Shown here piece by piece: positions 16,150-23,748 of a DNA stretch of 64,000 nucleotides. Position 1 is the first letter of the stretch. Every line of letters starts with the position of its first letter. A program made the translations under genes and the position numbers. The stretch comes from Microvirga puerhi. GTDB lineage: Bacteria > Pseudomonadota > Alphaproteobacteria > Rhizobiales > Beijerinckiaceae. The notes under the pieces were generated by a model that was not told where the DNA came from, did not search any database, and saw only the letters and a list, made by a program, of their open reading frames with translations. The stretch spans positions 124,001-188,000 of the forward strand of contig NZ_JAIRBM010000009.1 of NCBI RefSeq assembly GCF_020089865.1, read 5' to 3'.

Positions 16150-16171
16150 GGCGGCGCAGAATTGCGCCGCC
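16150..16171 (+). terminator. Hairpin after pyk
   Basis: Perfect 9-bp stem GGCGGCGCA/TGCGCCGCC with loop GAAT. There is no T-run downstream, so it may terminate weakly or just protect the mRNA 3' end. Confidence 0.45.
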
Positions 16172-16185
16172 TACACTGCTCTGCC

Positions 16186-16276
16186 ACGTGAATTCGCATT
16201 CACGTCCGATGCTTTAAGTTTTTGATTCTGAGCATCTTTTCACGCAAAATCGGTTCCCACTTTTGCGTTCGATGTT
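16186..16276. repeat. Rhizobiales-type intergenic repeat
   Basis: A small hairpin CGTGAAT-tcgc-ATTCACG (16187-16204) is followed by a segment resembling the interspersed element common between genes in Methylobacterium and Bradyrhizobium: GAGCAT, then CGCAAAA, CGGTTCCCAC and TTTTGCG. The last arms pair as CGCAAAA/TTTTGCG. Recognition is from memory of the consensus. Confidence 0.5.
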
Positions 16277-16876
16277 CTAGAGATCCTGGCCGTCGATCTC
16301 GGGAGCGAGATGGGACACGATGGTCTGGACGGCGGATGTCTGCGGGTTGATCTGCAGCACCTTACGGTAGGCTACCAGCGCCTGCGACTTCTCGTCAGAT
16401 GACATGAACAGATGACCCAGGGCGGTCCAGGCACCGAAATGGCGCGGCTCCAAAGTCACGGCCTTATGGAGGTCGGCAAGAGCCTCCACCGGATCGTCGA
16501 GCAGGTAGAACACGGTGGCGCGGCGATACCAGGCCTCCGCCCACTGGGGCTCAAGCGCGAGAACACGGTCGAGCAGCTCGACGCTCAGAGGATAGTCCTT
16601 GTCCTCAACGGCCTTGGCAGCGCGAGAGAAGAGAAGGTCCGCCGTATCCGAGCCTGACCGGGACAGCCGCCGTTCGATCAGGGACGCAATGCCGTCTGCC
16701 TCCCGCTCACTGCCGGCCTTGGCCAAACGCTCGAACAGGCTATCCAGAGTAATAGGCCGCGGAGCTTGGCGGCTCTGTGACGGCTTGGACGGCGGCGGAC
16801 GCACGTCCTCCTGCGCCGAAACCGGGACGACGGAGAGACTCAAGGAAGCGGTCAGAAGGAACGCAAAAAAGCGCAT
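16277..16876 (-). CDS. Exported tetratricopeptide-repeat protein
   Basis: A 199-residue protein with an N-terminal signal peptide (FFAFLLTASLSLSVVPVSAQ) followed by a proline-rich linker and about three TPR units (residues 80-185: AEAWYRRATVFYLLDDPVEA, HFGAWTALGHLFMSSDEKSQ). It probably acts as a periplasmic scaffold; the partner is unknown. The start codon is embedded in the 3' arm of the rpmJ terminator, and the codons for Arg-Phe-Phe (CGC TTT TTT) are its T-run. An in-frame TAA three codons upstream rules out an earlier ATG. Confidence 0.8.
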   Translation of the reverse strand: MRFFAFLLTASLSLSVVPVSAQEDVRPPPSKPSQSRQAPRPITLDSLFERLAKAGSEREADGIASLIERRLSRSGSDTADLLFSRAAKAVEDKDYPLSVELLDRVLALEPQWAEAWYRRATVFYLLDDPVEALADLHKAVTLEPRHFGAWTALGHLFMSSDEKSQALVAYRKVLQINPQTSAVQTIVSHLAPEIDGQDL

Positions 16877-16904
16877 GCCGGGATTTTAGGATCCCGGCAT
16901 GCGC
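16865..16904 (-). terminator. Rho-independent terminator of rpmJ
   Basis: Read on the minus strand, a perfect 13-bp stem (GCGCATGCCGGGA and its complement) with an 8-nt loop is followed directly by six T residues. It lies 42 bp after the rpmJ stop and contains the start codon of the next gene. Confidence 0.85.
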
Positions 16905-16946
16905 CGTCAATTCATATTCGCGTGCGGCAAAGCCGCGGGCGCAAGC

Positions 16947-17072
16947 TTAGCCCTGACGAGCCTTGTAGCGCTTTTGGGTCTTGTTGATGATGTAGATGCG
17001 GCCCTTGCGACGAACCAGCTGGTTGTCGCGGTGACGGCCGCGCAGCGACTTCAACGAGTTACGGATCTTCAT
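16947..17072 (-). CDS. rpmJ: 50S ribosomal protein L36
   Basis: A 41-residue ribosomal protein, very basic, beginning [16 protein letters not shown] and ending [11 protein letters not shown]. It is the cysteine-free form usual in alphaproteobacteria, so it lacks the zinc ribbon of the other L36 type. It is missed by size-limited gene calling. A strong terminator follows, so it is probably a single-gene transcription unit. Confidence 0.95.
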   Translation of the reverse strand: MKIRNSLKSLRGRHRDNQLVRRKGRIYIINKTQKRYKARQG

Positions 17073-17119
17073 GTCCGATCTCCTGCAGCAGCCTCTCGGG
17101 AAGGCCGACGAAAAGCAAA

Positions 17120-17194
17120 TGGTGGGCGCGGCTGGGATCGAACCAGCGACCCCTACGATGTCAACGTAGTGCTCTCCCGCTGAGCTACGCGCCC
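17120..17194 (-). tRNA. tRNA-Val (anticodon GAC)
   Basis: Minus-strand cloverleaf: acceptor GGGCGCG pairs with CGCGCCC, D-arm GCTC/GAGC, anticodon stem CTACG/CGTAG with loop TTGACAT (GAC, forward positions 17160-17162), T-arm GCTGG-TTCGATC-CCAGC, and an encoded CCA end. Sequence and length (75 nt with CCA) are normal. Confidence 0.96.
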
Positions 17195-17285
17195 TTGAAA
17201 CGGCGAAGTTTTGGGTCCCGCTTCAGGTGTGGAGCGCGATATACCGGCAAGCGCGCGGGGACGCAAGCCATGATCGCGACCTTTT

Positions 17286-17642
17286 TCAGGCCGCCATCAA
17301 TTTATCGACCTCGTTCACCAGATCGCGCAGATGGAAGGGCTTCGACAGCACCTTGGCCTCCCGCGGAGCCTGAGAATCGGGGTTGAGCGCCACGGCAGCG
17401 AAACCCGTGATGAACATGACCTTCATCTCAGGATCGAGCTCGGTCGCCCGGCGCGCCAGCTCGATACCATCCATTTCCGGCATGACGATGTCGGTCAGGA
17501 GGAGTTCGAAGGGCTCCTCGCGCAGCCGGTTATAGGCCGAGAGGCCATTGTCGAACGAAGCTACATCGTAGCCGGCGTTCTCCAGCGCCTTCACCAGGAA
17601 GCGCCGCATGTCGTTATCGTCTTCGGCAAGAAGGATCTTCAT
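17286..17642 (-). CDS. cpdR: CpdR response regulator
   Basis: A 118-residue single-domain receiver. In Caulobacter, unphosphorylated CpdR localises ClpXP and primes it to degrade cell-cycle proteins such as PdeA; phosphorylation by the CckA-ChpT relay switches it off. The acidic pocket is AEDDND, the phospho-acceptor Asp51 is in LLLTDIVMPEMDG, and the conserved Lys is in VLSKPF. The stretch FITGFAAVALNPDSQAP is highly typical of CpdR. I start at the Met before KILLAEDD; a longer in-frame version lacks any conserved sequence. Confidence 0.92.
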   Translation of the reverse strand: MKILLAEDDNDMRRFLVKALENAGYDVASFDNGLSAYNRLREEPFELLLTDIVMPEMDGIELARRATELDPEMKVMFITGFAAVALNPDSQAPREAKVLSKPFHLRDLVNEVDKLMAA

Positions 17643-17816
17643 CGCCGCCAACCTCGAATCTTCACGAACGTCTCCCGTCTTGATGCCCTCTCCGGGGTAA
17701 ATAAGCCGTGAAAGAACGACGCATCTTGTCCATGATAATGCCATGGACAGAATATGGCGCTGCCTTACACTATCCTCAGCCTTCTTTTATTGTCAGCCAA
17801 AGATCATAAGAACCGG

Positions 17817-18707
17817 ATGCTGCCCACCATCACCGACGCGTTCGAGCCTCCCTTTATCGTCGTCGAGCCGGCGGGCCAGACGGTGCCCTTCGTCTTCAAC
17901 GTTCCCCATGCAGGAGCGATCTACCCGGCAGCCTTCCTGGCCTCGTCCCGCCTCGATGCCCTGGCCCTGCGCCGGTCCGAGGATGCGTATGTGGACGAGC
18001 TGTTCACCACCGTGGTGGATCTAGGGGCTCCGCTCATGACAGCACGGTTCCCGCGAGCCTATCTCGACTTGAATCGCGAGCCCTACGAACTTGATTCCCG
18101 CATGTTCGACGGGCGTCTGCCGCCCTTCGCCAATACCCGCTCCATGCGCGTCGCCGGCGGGCTCGGCACCGTCCCGCGAATCGTCGCCGACGGGCAGGAG
18201 ATCTATGCCCATCGCCTGCCGGTGGACGAAGCGCTCCAGCGGATCGAATGGCTCTATAAGCCCTATCACCGCATGCTACGGCAGCTGATCCGCCGCACGG
18301 CCCAGACCTTCAGTCAGTCGTTCCTGATCGATTGCCACTCCATGCCCTCGACCAGCGTCAGCCGCGATGAAGGCGCCAAGGCGGATATCGTGCTCGGGGA
18401 TCGCTACGGCACGAGTTGCGCGCCCCTCCTGATCGATCTGGTGGAGACCGCCTTGCGCGACCGTGGCTATACGGTGATCCGCAACAAACCCTATGCGGGC
18501 GGGTTCATCACCGAGCATTACGGAGAGCCGGCCCTTGACCGCCATGCGCTTCAAGTGGAAATCAACCGATCCATCTACATGGACGAGCGGACGCTGCAGA
18601 AGAAGTCCGGCTTCGGCATGCTCGCAAAGGATCTCGCCTTTGCGTTCGCCCAGGTGATCGACGATCTGGCCGGCGCGCAGCGCCCCAGCCGGATTGCGGC
18701 AGAGTGA
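17817..18707 (+). CDS. N-formylglutamate amidohydrolase family protein
   Basis: A 296-residue member of the N-formylglutamate amidohydrolase family. Motifs include VFNVPHAGAIYP (metal His), RFPRAYLDLNREPYELD, SFLIDCHSMPST, NKPYAGGFITEHYG and ALQVEINRSIYMDE. It is better preserved than the paralogue at 12192-13025 and is the likelier true N-formylglutamate deformylase, though no hut cluster adjoins. I start at the ATG of MLPTITDAF; an ATG 63 bp upstream would add an unlikely hydrophobic extension. Confidence 0.88.
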   Translation: MLPTITDAFEPPFIVVEPAGQTVPFVFNVPHAGAIYPAAFLASSRLDALALRRSEDAYVDELFTTVVDLGAPLMTARFPRAYLDLNREPYELDSRMFDGRLPPFANTRSMRVAGGLGTVPRIVADGQEIYAHRLPVDEALQRIEWLYKPYHRMLRQLIRRTAQTFSQSFLIDCHSMPSTSVSRDEGAKADIVLGDRYGTSCAPLLIDLVETALRDRGYTVIRNKPYAGGFITEHYGEPALDRHALQVEINRSIYMDERTLQKKSGFGMLAKDLAFAFAQVIDDLAGAQRPSRIAAE

Positions 18708-18748
18708 GCCTCGCTCCCGAAACTCTCTCCCAAGCTCCATGACACAAG

Positions 18749-18837
18749 AAAAAAGGCCGCTGTTGCCAGCGGCCCGAAGTTTAGGGAGGAAACGCCCAAG
18801 AAGGGCTACGACAGGGCGACGCCATCGCCTTGCCGCA
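18749..18837 (-). ncRNA. suhB/MmgR-family small RNA, copy 1
   Basis: On the minus strand: a short 5' hairpin (GGCGA...TCGCC), a CTTGGGCGTTTCCTCCCT segment exposing an anti-Shine-Dalgarno CCUCC, and a terminator of 8 bp (GGCCGCTG/CAGCGGCC, loop of 4) followed by six T. This matches my memory of Rfam suhB, also called MmgR or alpha-r8, a trans-acting sRNA tied to polyhydroxybutyrate granules in Sinorhizobium. A second copy nearly identical over its 3' 65 nt lies 0.9 kb away. Confidence 0.78.
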
Positions 18838-18843
18838 TTGCGA

Positions 18844-18872
18844 TAAATAGTTTCCGTCTAAACGTTCTGCAA
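18844..18872 (-). promoter_or_regulatory. Promoter of sRNA copy 1
   Basis: Minus strand: -35 TTGCAG (18867-18872), 17-bp spacer, -10 TATTTA (18844-18849), which predicts a start near 18837. Confidence 0.6.
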
Positions 18873-19113
18873 GATTAAAACGGCAGCACAGCTGCCCTTT
18901 TTTGCCGCACAATCCTTTCACGAAAGCTCCGTCGGCCAATGTCCCAACCCGCGCGCCGGCCGATTATCGCCTGCATAAATTCTGCTTAAGCTGCCGCCTG
19001 GAAGTCGCGGGCTTGACGCCTGTGCGTATCAGGGCCGATCCTCGCCTTCCGAGGATCATCGACAGGACGGACCTGTCATATGACCGAAACATCCGTGAAA
19101 TACTGGCATCGGA

Positions 19114-19248
19114 ATGATGAGCCGACACGACGATAATCTGGACATTCTCAAGGACGAGCCACCTCCCTCCTGTCATTGCCCGCGGTGGTTTCCCATTTTC
19201 CTGGTCGGGATCGGCATGATCGGGCTGATTTGGCATCACGCCTTCTGA
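19114..19248 (+). CDS. 44-residue hypothetical membrane protein
   Basis: A small open frame below usual size limits. It begins MMSRHDDNLDILKDEPPP, has CHCPRW, then one clear hydrophobic helix (FPIFLVGIGMIGLIW) and ends HHAF. It may be a single-pass inner-membrane microprotein. Support is modest: a clean transmembrane segment and an ATG pair, but only a weak ribosome-binding site. It lies between the two sRNA copies, upstream of the PsiF-like gene. Confidence 0.5.
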   Translation: MMSRHDDNLDILKDEPPPSCHCPRWFPIFLVGIGMIGLIWHHAF

Positions 19249-19362
19249 AAGACGGCATTTTCGACGGGACCAGCTCCCTGCGGGCCGATACTTAATTCTA
19301 TTTGCCTTCCGCTCTCGTTGCCCTAGCATTTCCCCAAGGACAAGCTCCTGGAGAAACGCGTG

Positions 19363-19608
19363 ATGAAGATCATTGCAGCAGCCATTGCCCTCATAATGTG
19401 TGCCGGAAGCGCGCTAGCCGCCGAAAGCTCCTGCACCGCTCAGGCCACGGACAAGAAACTGGCGGGTGCCGCCAAGACGAGCTTCATGACCAAGTGCGAG
19501 CGGGACATGAAGGCCTCCTGCGATACACAGGCCACCGAGAAGAAGCTGAGCGGAGCGGCGAAGACCAGCTTCACCAATAAGTGCGTGAAAGATTCGGTCG
19601 GAACGTGA
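19363..19608 (+). CDS. PsiF-repeat exported protein
   Basis: An 81-residue secreted protein. The signal peptide is MKIIAAAIALIMCAGSALA. Two PsiF-like repeats follow: CTAQATDKKLAGAAKTSFM-TKC and CDTQATEKKLSGAAKTSFT-NKC, each with paired cysteines. PsiF of E. coli is phosphate-starvation inducible with unknown function. The ATG is preceded by GGAGA; a GTG directly before it is an alternative start. Confidence 0.8.
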   Translation: MKIIAAAIALIMCAGSALAAESSCTAQATDKKLAGAAKTSFMTKCERDMKASCDTQATEKKLSGAAKTSFTNKCVKDSVGT

Positions 19609-19684
19609 TCCGGGTTCCGGAACGCCAAGGTCGGCTTCTCCCCCGCCCGATATAATGGACAGCCGACGCGCTTATCTGCAAAAG

Positions 19685-19773
19685 AAAAAAGGCCGCTGTT
19701 GCCAGCGGCCCGAAGTTTAGGGAGGAAACGCCCAAGAAGGGCTACGATACGGCGACGCCATCGCCATATCGCA
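19685..19773 (-). ncRNA. suhB/MmgR-family small RNA, copy 2
   Basis: Same architecture as copy 1: 5' hairpin, TTGGGCGTTTCCTCCCT core and the identical terminator stem with six T. Differences cluster at the 5' end. It lies upstream of, and points away from, an inositol-monophosphatase-family gene at 20062, the neighbourhood that gave the suhB RNA family its name. Confidence 0.78.
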
Positions 19774-19779
19774 CTGCAC

Positions 19780-19807
19780 AATATAAAGTGCGCCGCACAA
19801 TAAGCAA
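19780..19807 (-). promoter_or_regulatory. Promoter of sRNA copy 2
   Basis: Minus strand: -35 TTGCTT (19802-19807), 16-bp spacer, -10 TATATT (19780-19785), predicting a start near 19773. The promoter sequence differs from that of copy 1, so the two may respond to different conditions. Confidence 0.55.
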
Positions 19808-19916
19808 GTGCAAAATCACGCAAAGCTATGCCTAGACTGCATATCTGCCCATATTCCTAACAATTTCCCCTGGACCTCCCGGCAACCGCCCCGCGACAGA
19901 GGGCGAGCGTCTTACG

Positions 19917-19960
19917 GCACGCGTTAGCCTGCAGTCGCGCACGCGTTAGCCTGCAGTCGC
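19917..19960. repeat. Perfect 22-bp tandem duplication
   Basis: Two identical 22-bp units (19917-19938 and 19939-19960), each containing ACGCGTTAGCCTGCAGTCGC, sit about 100 bp upstream of the histidinol-phosphatase-like gene. Probably a slippage duplication. Confidence 0.8.
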
Positions 19961-20061
19961 TCTTGCCGCCGACCGGGCTCTTGGTAAAAGCTGAGCCGAA
20001 ACGTCCTCCGCCGTCTCTTCGGCGTGGGGACCGTCATCGCGGCCAAAGGATAGCGAGCATC

Positions 20062-20844
20062 ATGGGGCTCATCGACTTCACTCATTTCATCAATGAGCTT
20101 GCCAGCGTCTCCGGCCAGGCGATCCTTCCCTTCTTCCGCAGCTCAATCGCGGCAGAGGACAAATCCCGCGGTGGCGCCTTCGATCCGGTGACCGAGGCTG
20201 ACCGGGCAAGCGAAGCCGCGATGCGCCAGCTGATCAAGCGCACTTTCCCGACCCACGGCATCGTCGGCGAAGAGTTCGGTTCGGAGCGGGAGGACGCCGA
20301 GTATGTCTGGGTCCTCGATCCTATCGACGGCACCCGCGCCTTCATTGCCGGGCTTCCGACCTGGGGCACTCTGATCGGCCTCACCCGGCAGGGGAAGCCA
20401 GCCTTCGGCATGATGCATCAACCCTTTACCGGAGAGCGCTTCTTCGGTGATGGAGGGCGGTCGGCCTATCACGGCCCCGGCGGCGAGCGCAAGCTGATGA
20501 CCCGGCGCTGCACCTCTCTCAAGGATGCGATCATCTCCACCACGAGTCCGAAGCTCTTTGCGGGAGAGGAGCTGCGCGCCTATGACCGAGTGGAAAGCGT
20601 CGCCCGCCTCGCCCGCTACGGCTGCGATTGCTACGCCTATTGCATGCTGGCGGCCGGGCATATCGACCTCGTCGTCGAGTCGGGCCTCAAGCCTTACGAC
20701 ATCGTCGCGCTGATCCCGATCATCGAGGGCGCCGGTGGGATCGTGACCGCCTGGGATGGCGGCTCAGCCGCTCAGGGTGGCCGCATCGTCGCGGCGGGCG
20801 ATCGCCGCGTCCACGCCGCTGCCGTCGAACTCCTCAGCCGCTAG
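20062..20844 (+). CDS. hisN: Inositol-monophosphatase-family enzyme, histidinol-phosphatase type
   Basis: A 260-residue Mg-dependent phosphatase. Metal-site motifs are DPVTEADRASE, GEEFG and DPIDGTRAFIAGLPTWGTLIGL; the C-terminal YDIVALIPIIEGAGG completes the fold. The AFIAGLPTWGTLI wording is more typical of HisN, which dephosphorylates histidinol phosphate, than of SuhB. The frame is open upstream, but similarity begins at the ATG of MGLIDFTHF. Its last 81 bp overlap the convergent hydrolase gene. Confidence 0.82.
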   Translation: MGLIDFTHFINELASVSGQAILPFFRSSIAAEDKSRGGAFDPVTEADRASEAAMRQLIKRTFPTHGIVGEEFGSEREDAEYVWVLDPIDGTRAFIAGLPTWGTLIGLTRQGKPAFGMMHQPFTGERFFGDGGRSAYHGPGGERKLMTRRCTSLKDAIISTTSPKLFAGEELRAYDRVESVARLARYGCDCYAYCMLAAGHIDLVVESGLKPYDIVALIPIIEGAGGIVTAWDGGSAAQGGRIVAAGDRRVHAAAVELLSR

Positions 20845-21831
20845 GTCGTCCGGCACTGTCGCGGCGCTCCCAATCGGCTCCGCCTTGAGATCCGAACTGC
20901 CCGGTATGAACGCATCGAACGCGGCCCAGAACTGCTCGCGGATGTCGTCGCGCTCCATCATGATTTCATGGCGTGCGCCAGGAATGACGATGGCGTGGCC
21001 TGCTTTCAGCCGGGACGCGAAGCGCTCCGTCGCCGGCGTCGCGCAGACCGGATCGGCTCCCGCCGCGATGATCAGCGTCGGCAGGCGGATCTTGCGGGCA
21101 TAGGCGGGATCCGTGAAGCACTTCATGAACCGGAAAGCAGCATCGAGCCAGGCAACGGTGGGCGCACCAATCGCGCCGTCCCCGAGCGCGGTCGCAGCCT
21201 CGGCGTTGCGGGCGTAGCGCTCGGGATCGCTTGTCAGCCGGTTGCCTTTGAACGGCATGGTTGAAATCGAAGTTTCACCACCGCCAGGCACGAACGCCTT
21301 GCCGAAACCCAGCCATCGCAGGAGGCGGTCGAGGATCGCGGCGGTCCGCAGTGTCTTGATCATGCTGAGCGAGATCATCGGCGTCGTCGTCACAAGCCGG
21401 CGGAAAGGCAACCAGCTCTCGTAGGCAGCATTCAAGGCGATGGCGCCGCCCATGGAATGCGCCAGCGCGAAATGCGGCTCCGGCATGTGCGGAATCAGCA
21501 CCTGATCCCGAAGCGCCTCGACATCGAGGCGATAGTCGGCGAAGCGCCGGACATGCCCCTTGCGGGCATTCCGCACCTGGCGGTCGGACAGGCCCTGGCC
21601 ACGCCAATCGAACGCGACCACGGCAAAACCGCGCTGGAGCAGCTCTCCGATGACCTCGAAATATTTCTCGATGAATTCCGCTCGTCCTTGGAAAATGCAG
21701 ACCGTTCCTCGCGGCCTGCCGATCTCGGGCAACCAGCTTGCGGCCCGAAGGGACAATCCGTCCCTTGTCCTGATTGCATAAAGGCTCGGCTCAGCCGGCA
21801 CAGGATTATTCGGGGTGGGGACGAGCTGCAC
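20764..21831 (-). CDS. Alpha/beta hydrolase, lysophospholipase L2-like
   Basis: A 355-residue serine hydrolase of the monoglyceride lipase/PldB group. The nucleophile is Ser126 in AHSMGG; the other triad members are probably Asp in AAGADPV and His in GARHEIMME. The N-terminal segment GTVCIFQGRAEFIEKYFEV and FDWRGQGLSDR are typical of PldB-like enzymes. The C-terminal 40 residues are poorly conserved, and their coding overlaps hisN antisense. No signal peptide, so it probably acts at the inner membrane face or in the cytoplasm. Confidence 0.82.
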   Translation of the reverse strand: MQLVPTPNNPVPAEPSLYAIRTRDGLSLRAASWLPEIGRPRGTVCIFQGRAEFIEKYFEVIGELLQRGFAVVAFDWRGQGLSDRQVRNARKGHVRRFADYRLDVEALRDQVLIPHMPEPHFALAHSMGGAIALNAAYESWLPFRRLVTTTPMISLSMIKTLRTAAILDRLLRWLGFGKAFVPGGGETSISTMPFKGNRLTSDPERYARNAEAATALGDGAIGAPTVAWLDAAFRFMKCFTDPAYARKIRLPTLIIAAGADPVCATPATERFASRLKAGHAIVIPGARHEIMMERDDIREQFWAAFDAFIPGSSDLKAEPIGSAATVPDDLAAEEFDGSGVDAAIARRDDAATLSG

Positions 21832-21929
21832 GGGAGCGGGTTCTCAAGGGTCCGGGGATGGTTTCATTATAGGGTATTTTCACCCCGGGCCACCGACATT
21901 CTGACGCCCCTTGACAGCAAAAATGCCTA

Positions 21930-22035
21930 TTCCCACATCCAGGTTGTGCCGGCCAAGAACGGCGGCACGAACCCAGCCGATCCAGCCTCTCGAGGTGGAT
22001 CATCACTGCATGTTGCTTCAAGTGGAGAATATGCC
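21930..22035 (+). promoter_or_regulatory. Possible ROSE-like RNA thermometer
   Basis: The last 30 nt before the start read TTGCTTC, a short loop, then GGAG in the ribosome-binding site. TTGCTTC can pair with GGAGAA through a helix with a G mismatch, resembling the UUGCU/Shine-Dalgarno helix of ROSE elements upstream of rhizobial small heat-shock genes. A further hairpin (GCCGGCC.../GGCGGC) lies upstream. A TTGACA is at 21911-21916 without a clear -10. Confidence 0.35.
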
Positions 22036-22497
22036 ATGCGTCAGTTCGATCTTGCCCCTCTGTACCGCAACACGGTCGGTTTCGACCGCCTTTTCTCGAT
22101 GCTCGACCAGCTTGTCAGCGTCGACGCGGCTCCCAGCTATCCGCCCTACAATATCGAGCGGACCGGTGAGAACGCCTATCGAATCTCCGTCGCGGTCGCC
22201 GGCTTTACGGATCAGGATCTCGCCATCGAGGTGAAGGAAAACGCCATGTCGATCCGCGGCGAGAAGAAGCCCTCCGAAGAGCGGAAATCCGATGTCCTTT
22301 ATCAGGGCATTGCGGCCCGCACCTTCGAGCGGCGCTTCCAGCTCGCCGATGGCGTCCAGGTCACGGGCGCGGCCCTTGAGAACGGGCTGCTCCATGTGGA
22401 TCTCGTCCGGCAGATTCCAGAAGCCAAGAAGCCGAAGCTCATCCCGATCAACACCAACGGGACCTCTCGGACGATCGAGGCTCAGCGGGCCGCGTAA
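22036..22497 (+). CDS. Hsp20-family small heat-shock protein
   Basis: A 153-residue IbpA-type chaperone that holds unfolded proteins. It begins MRQFDLAPLYRNTVGFDRLF as rhizobial class A sHsps do. The alpha-crystallin domain spans about residues 35-130 (YPPYNIERTGENAYRISVAV, FERRFQLADGV, ENGLLHVDLVR), followed by KPKLIPI, the I-x-I-like tail motif used in oligomer assembly. The ATG has GTGGAG upstream. A bidirectional terminator follows. Confidence 0.92.
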   Translation: MRQFDLAPLYRNTVGFDRLFSMLDQLVSVDAAPSYPPYNIERTGENAYRISVAVAGFTDQDLAIEVKENAMSIRGEKKPSEERKSDVLYQGIAARTFERRFQLADGVQVTGAALENGLLHVDLVRQIPEAKKPKLIPINTNGTSRTIEAQRAA

Positions 22498-22523
22498 TCC
22501 ACGAGCCCTCCCGATCAAAAAAA

Positions 22524-22548
22524 ACGCCCCGGCAAAAAACCGGGGCGT
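22524..22548. terminator. Bidirectional terminator
   Basis: Perfect 9-bp stem ACGCCCCGG/CCGGGGCGT with loop CAAAAAA. A T-rich tract follows on the plus strand and eight A precede it, so it should end both the heat-shock message and the convergent threonine aldolase message. Confidence 0.85.
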
Positions 22549-22671
22549 AATATTTTTCGTTTCTTGATTATCTAGACCTGGTCCTTTGAGTCCCGCTGGG
22601 GCTGGAGGCACCCCGGTGTACGGTCTCGAAGGGGAGACATCGTCAGAGAATGCGGCAGGGTTAGGGCAGGG

Positions 22672-23748
22672 TCACTCCGCAGCCTGCTGCGACAGAGTCT
22701 CGTCCACAACATCGAGGAATTGGCGCACCTCGCTTTCCGTGGTGGCGAAGGACGCCACCAACCGGATCAGGGCTTCGTCCGATCCGATTCTTTCCCCTTT
22801 CGGAAGGCTCGCCTCCGTCCACCCCATGAACACGGCGCCTGCGCTCTTGAGCGCATCGCTCAGGCGTCGCGGAAGAATAGGAAACACCTCGTTCGCCTCC
22901 GCAGGCCACGCAAGACGCACGCTCGGGTGCCGCATGAGTCCCTCGGCGAGGAGAGCGGCCATGCGGTTGGCGTGGCGGGCATTGGCGAGCCAATGATCTG
23001 CGGCGAAGTAACCCTCCAGCTGCGCGGCGATCAGACGCCCCTTGGAGATGATCTGGCCCGCCCGTTTCGAACGATAATCCAGCCCCTCCGCGAGCTCCGG
23101 CTTGAACACCACGATGGCTTCCGCCATCAGACAGCCATTCTTGGTCGCGCCGAAGGACAAAATGTCCACGCCCTGCTTCCAGGTCATCTCGGCCGGCGTG
23201 CAGCCCAGCGACACGAGGGCGTTGACGAAGCGCGCTCCGTCCATGTGCAGTGACATGCCATGGTCGCGGCAGACAGCGCTCAACGCCGCGATCTCGTCCG
23301 GCCGATAAATGGTCCCGCACTCCGTCGCCTGGGAAATCGACAGGGCCTTCGGCGGCATCTGCTTGACCGATTTCGGCAGCCCCTCAAGGTAGGTGCGGAC
23401 GGCCTGTGCCTCGAGCTTTGCGGCCGCCCCGGGCAGTCCGATGAGTTTGGCGCCGTGCATGAAGAACTCAGGCGCACCGCACTCGTCGTCGATGACATGG
23501 GACTCCTGATGGCACACGCACAGCCCCCACGGCGGCACCGCCGAAGAAAGTGCAAGCGCATTGGCGGCCGTGCCCGTCGCGGCGAGGAACACCGACACCT
23601 CACGCTCGAAGATCTCGTTGAAGCGCGCCTTCACCCGGCGGGTGATCTCGTCCGCCCCGTAGGCCGCCAATGCCCCGGTATTGGCCTGCATGAGAGCCTG
23701 CATCACGGGCAGGCTCGCGCCCACGACATTATCGCTCGCGAAATTCAT
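22672..23748 (-). CDS. ltaE: Low-specificity L-threonine aldolase
   Basis: A 358-residue PLP enzyme splitting threonine or allo-threonine into glycine and acetaldehyde. The PLP lysine is Lys203 in SFGATKNG; Asp170 in HMDGARFVNA contacts the ring nitrogen. The N-terminal NFASDN-VVGASLPVMQALM matches bacterial aldolases, as does YGADEITRRV. I start at MNFASDN; an ATG-like start eight codons earlier adds only basic residues. Confidence 0.9.
   Translation of the reverse strand: MNFASDNVVGASLPVMQALMQANTGALAAYGADEITRRVKARFNEIFEREVSVFLAATGTAANALALSSAVPPWGLCVCHQESHVIDDECGAPEFFMHGAKLIGLPGAAAKLEAQAVRTYLEGLPKSVKQMPPKALSISQATECGTIYRPDEIAALSAVCRDHGMSLHMDGARFVNALVSLGCTPAEMTWKQGVDILSFGATKNGCLMAEAIVVFKPELAEGLDYRSKRAGQIISKGRLIAAQLEGYFAADHWLANARHANRMAALLAEGLMRHPSVRLAWPAEANEVFPILPRRLSDALKSAGAVFMGWTEASLPKGERIGSDEALIRLVASFATTESEVRQFLDVVDETLSQQAAE

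Noticed and set aside
17120..17194. tRNA-Val as the attachment site of the island
   Set aside because: The accessory DNA ends more than 5 kb away at gapR; core-like genes lie between, and no integrase or duplicated tRNA end was seen.
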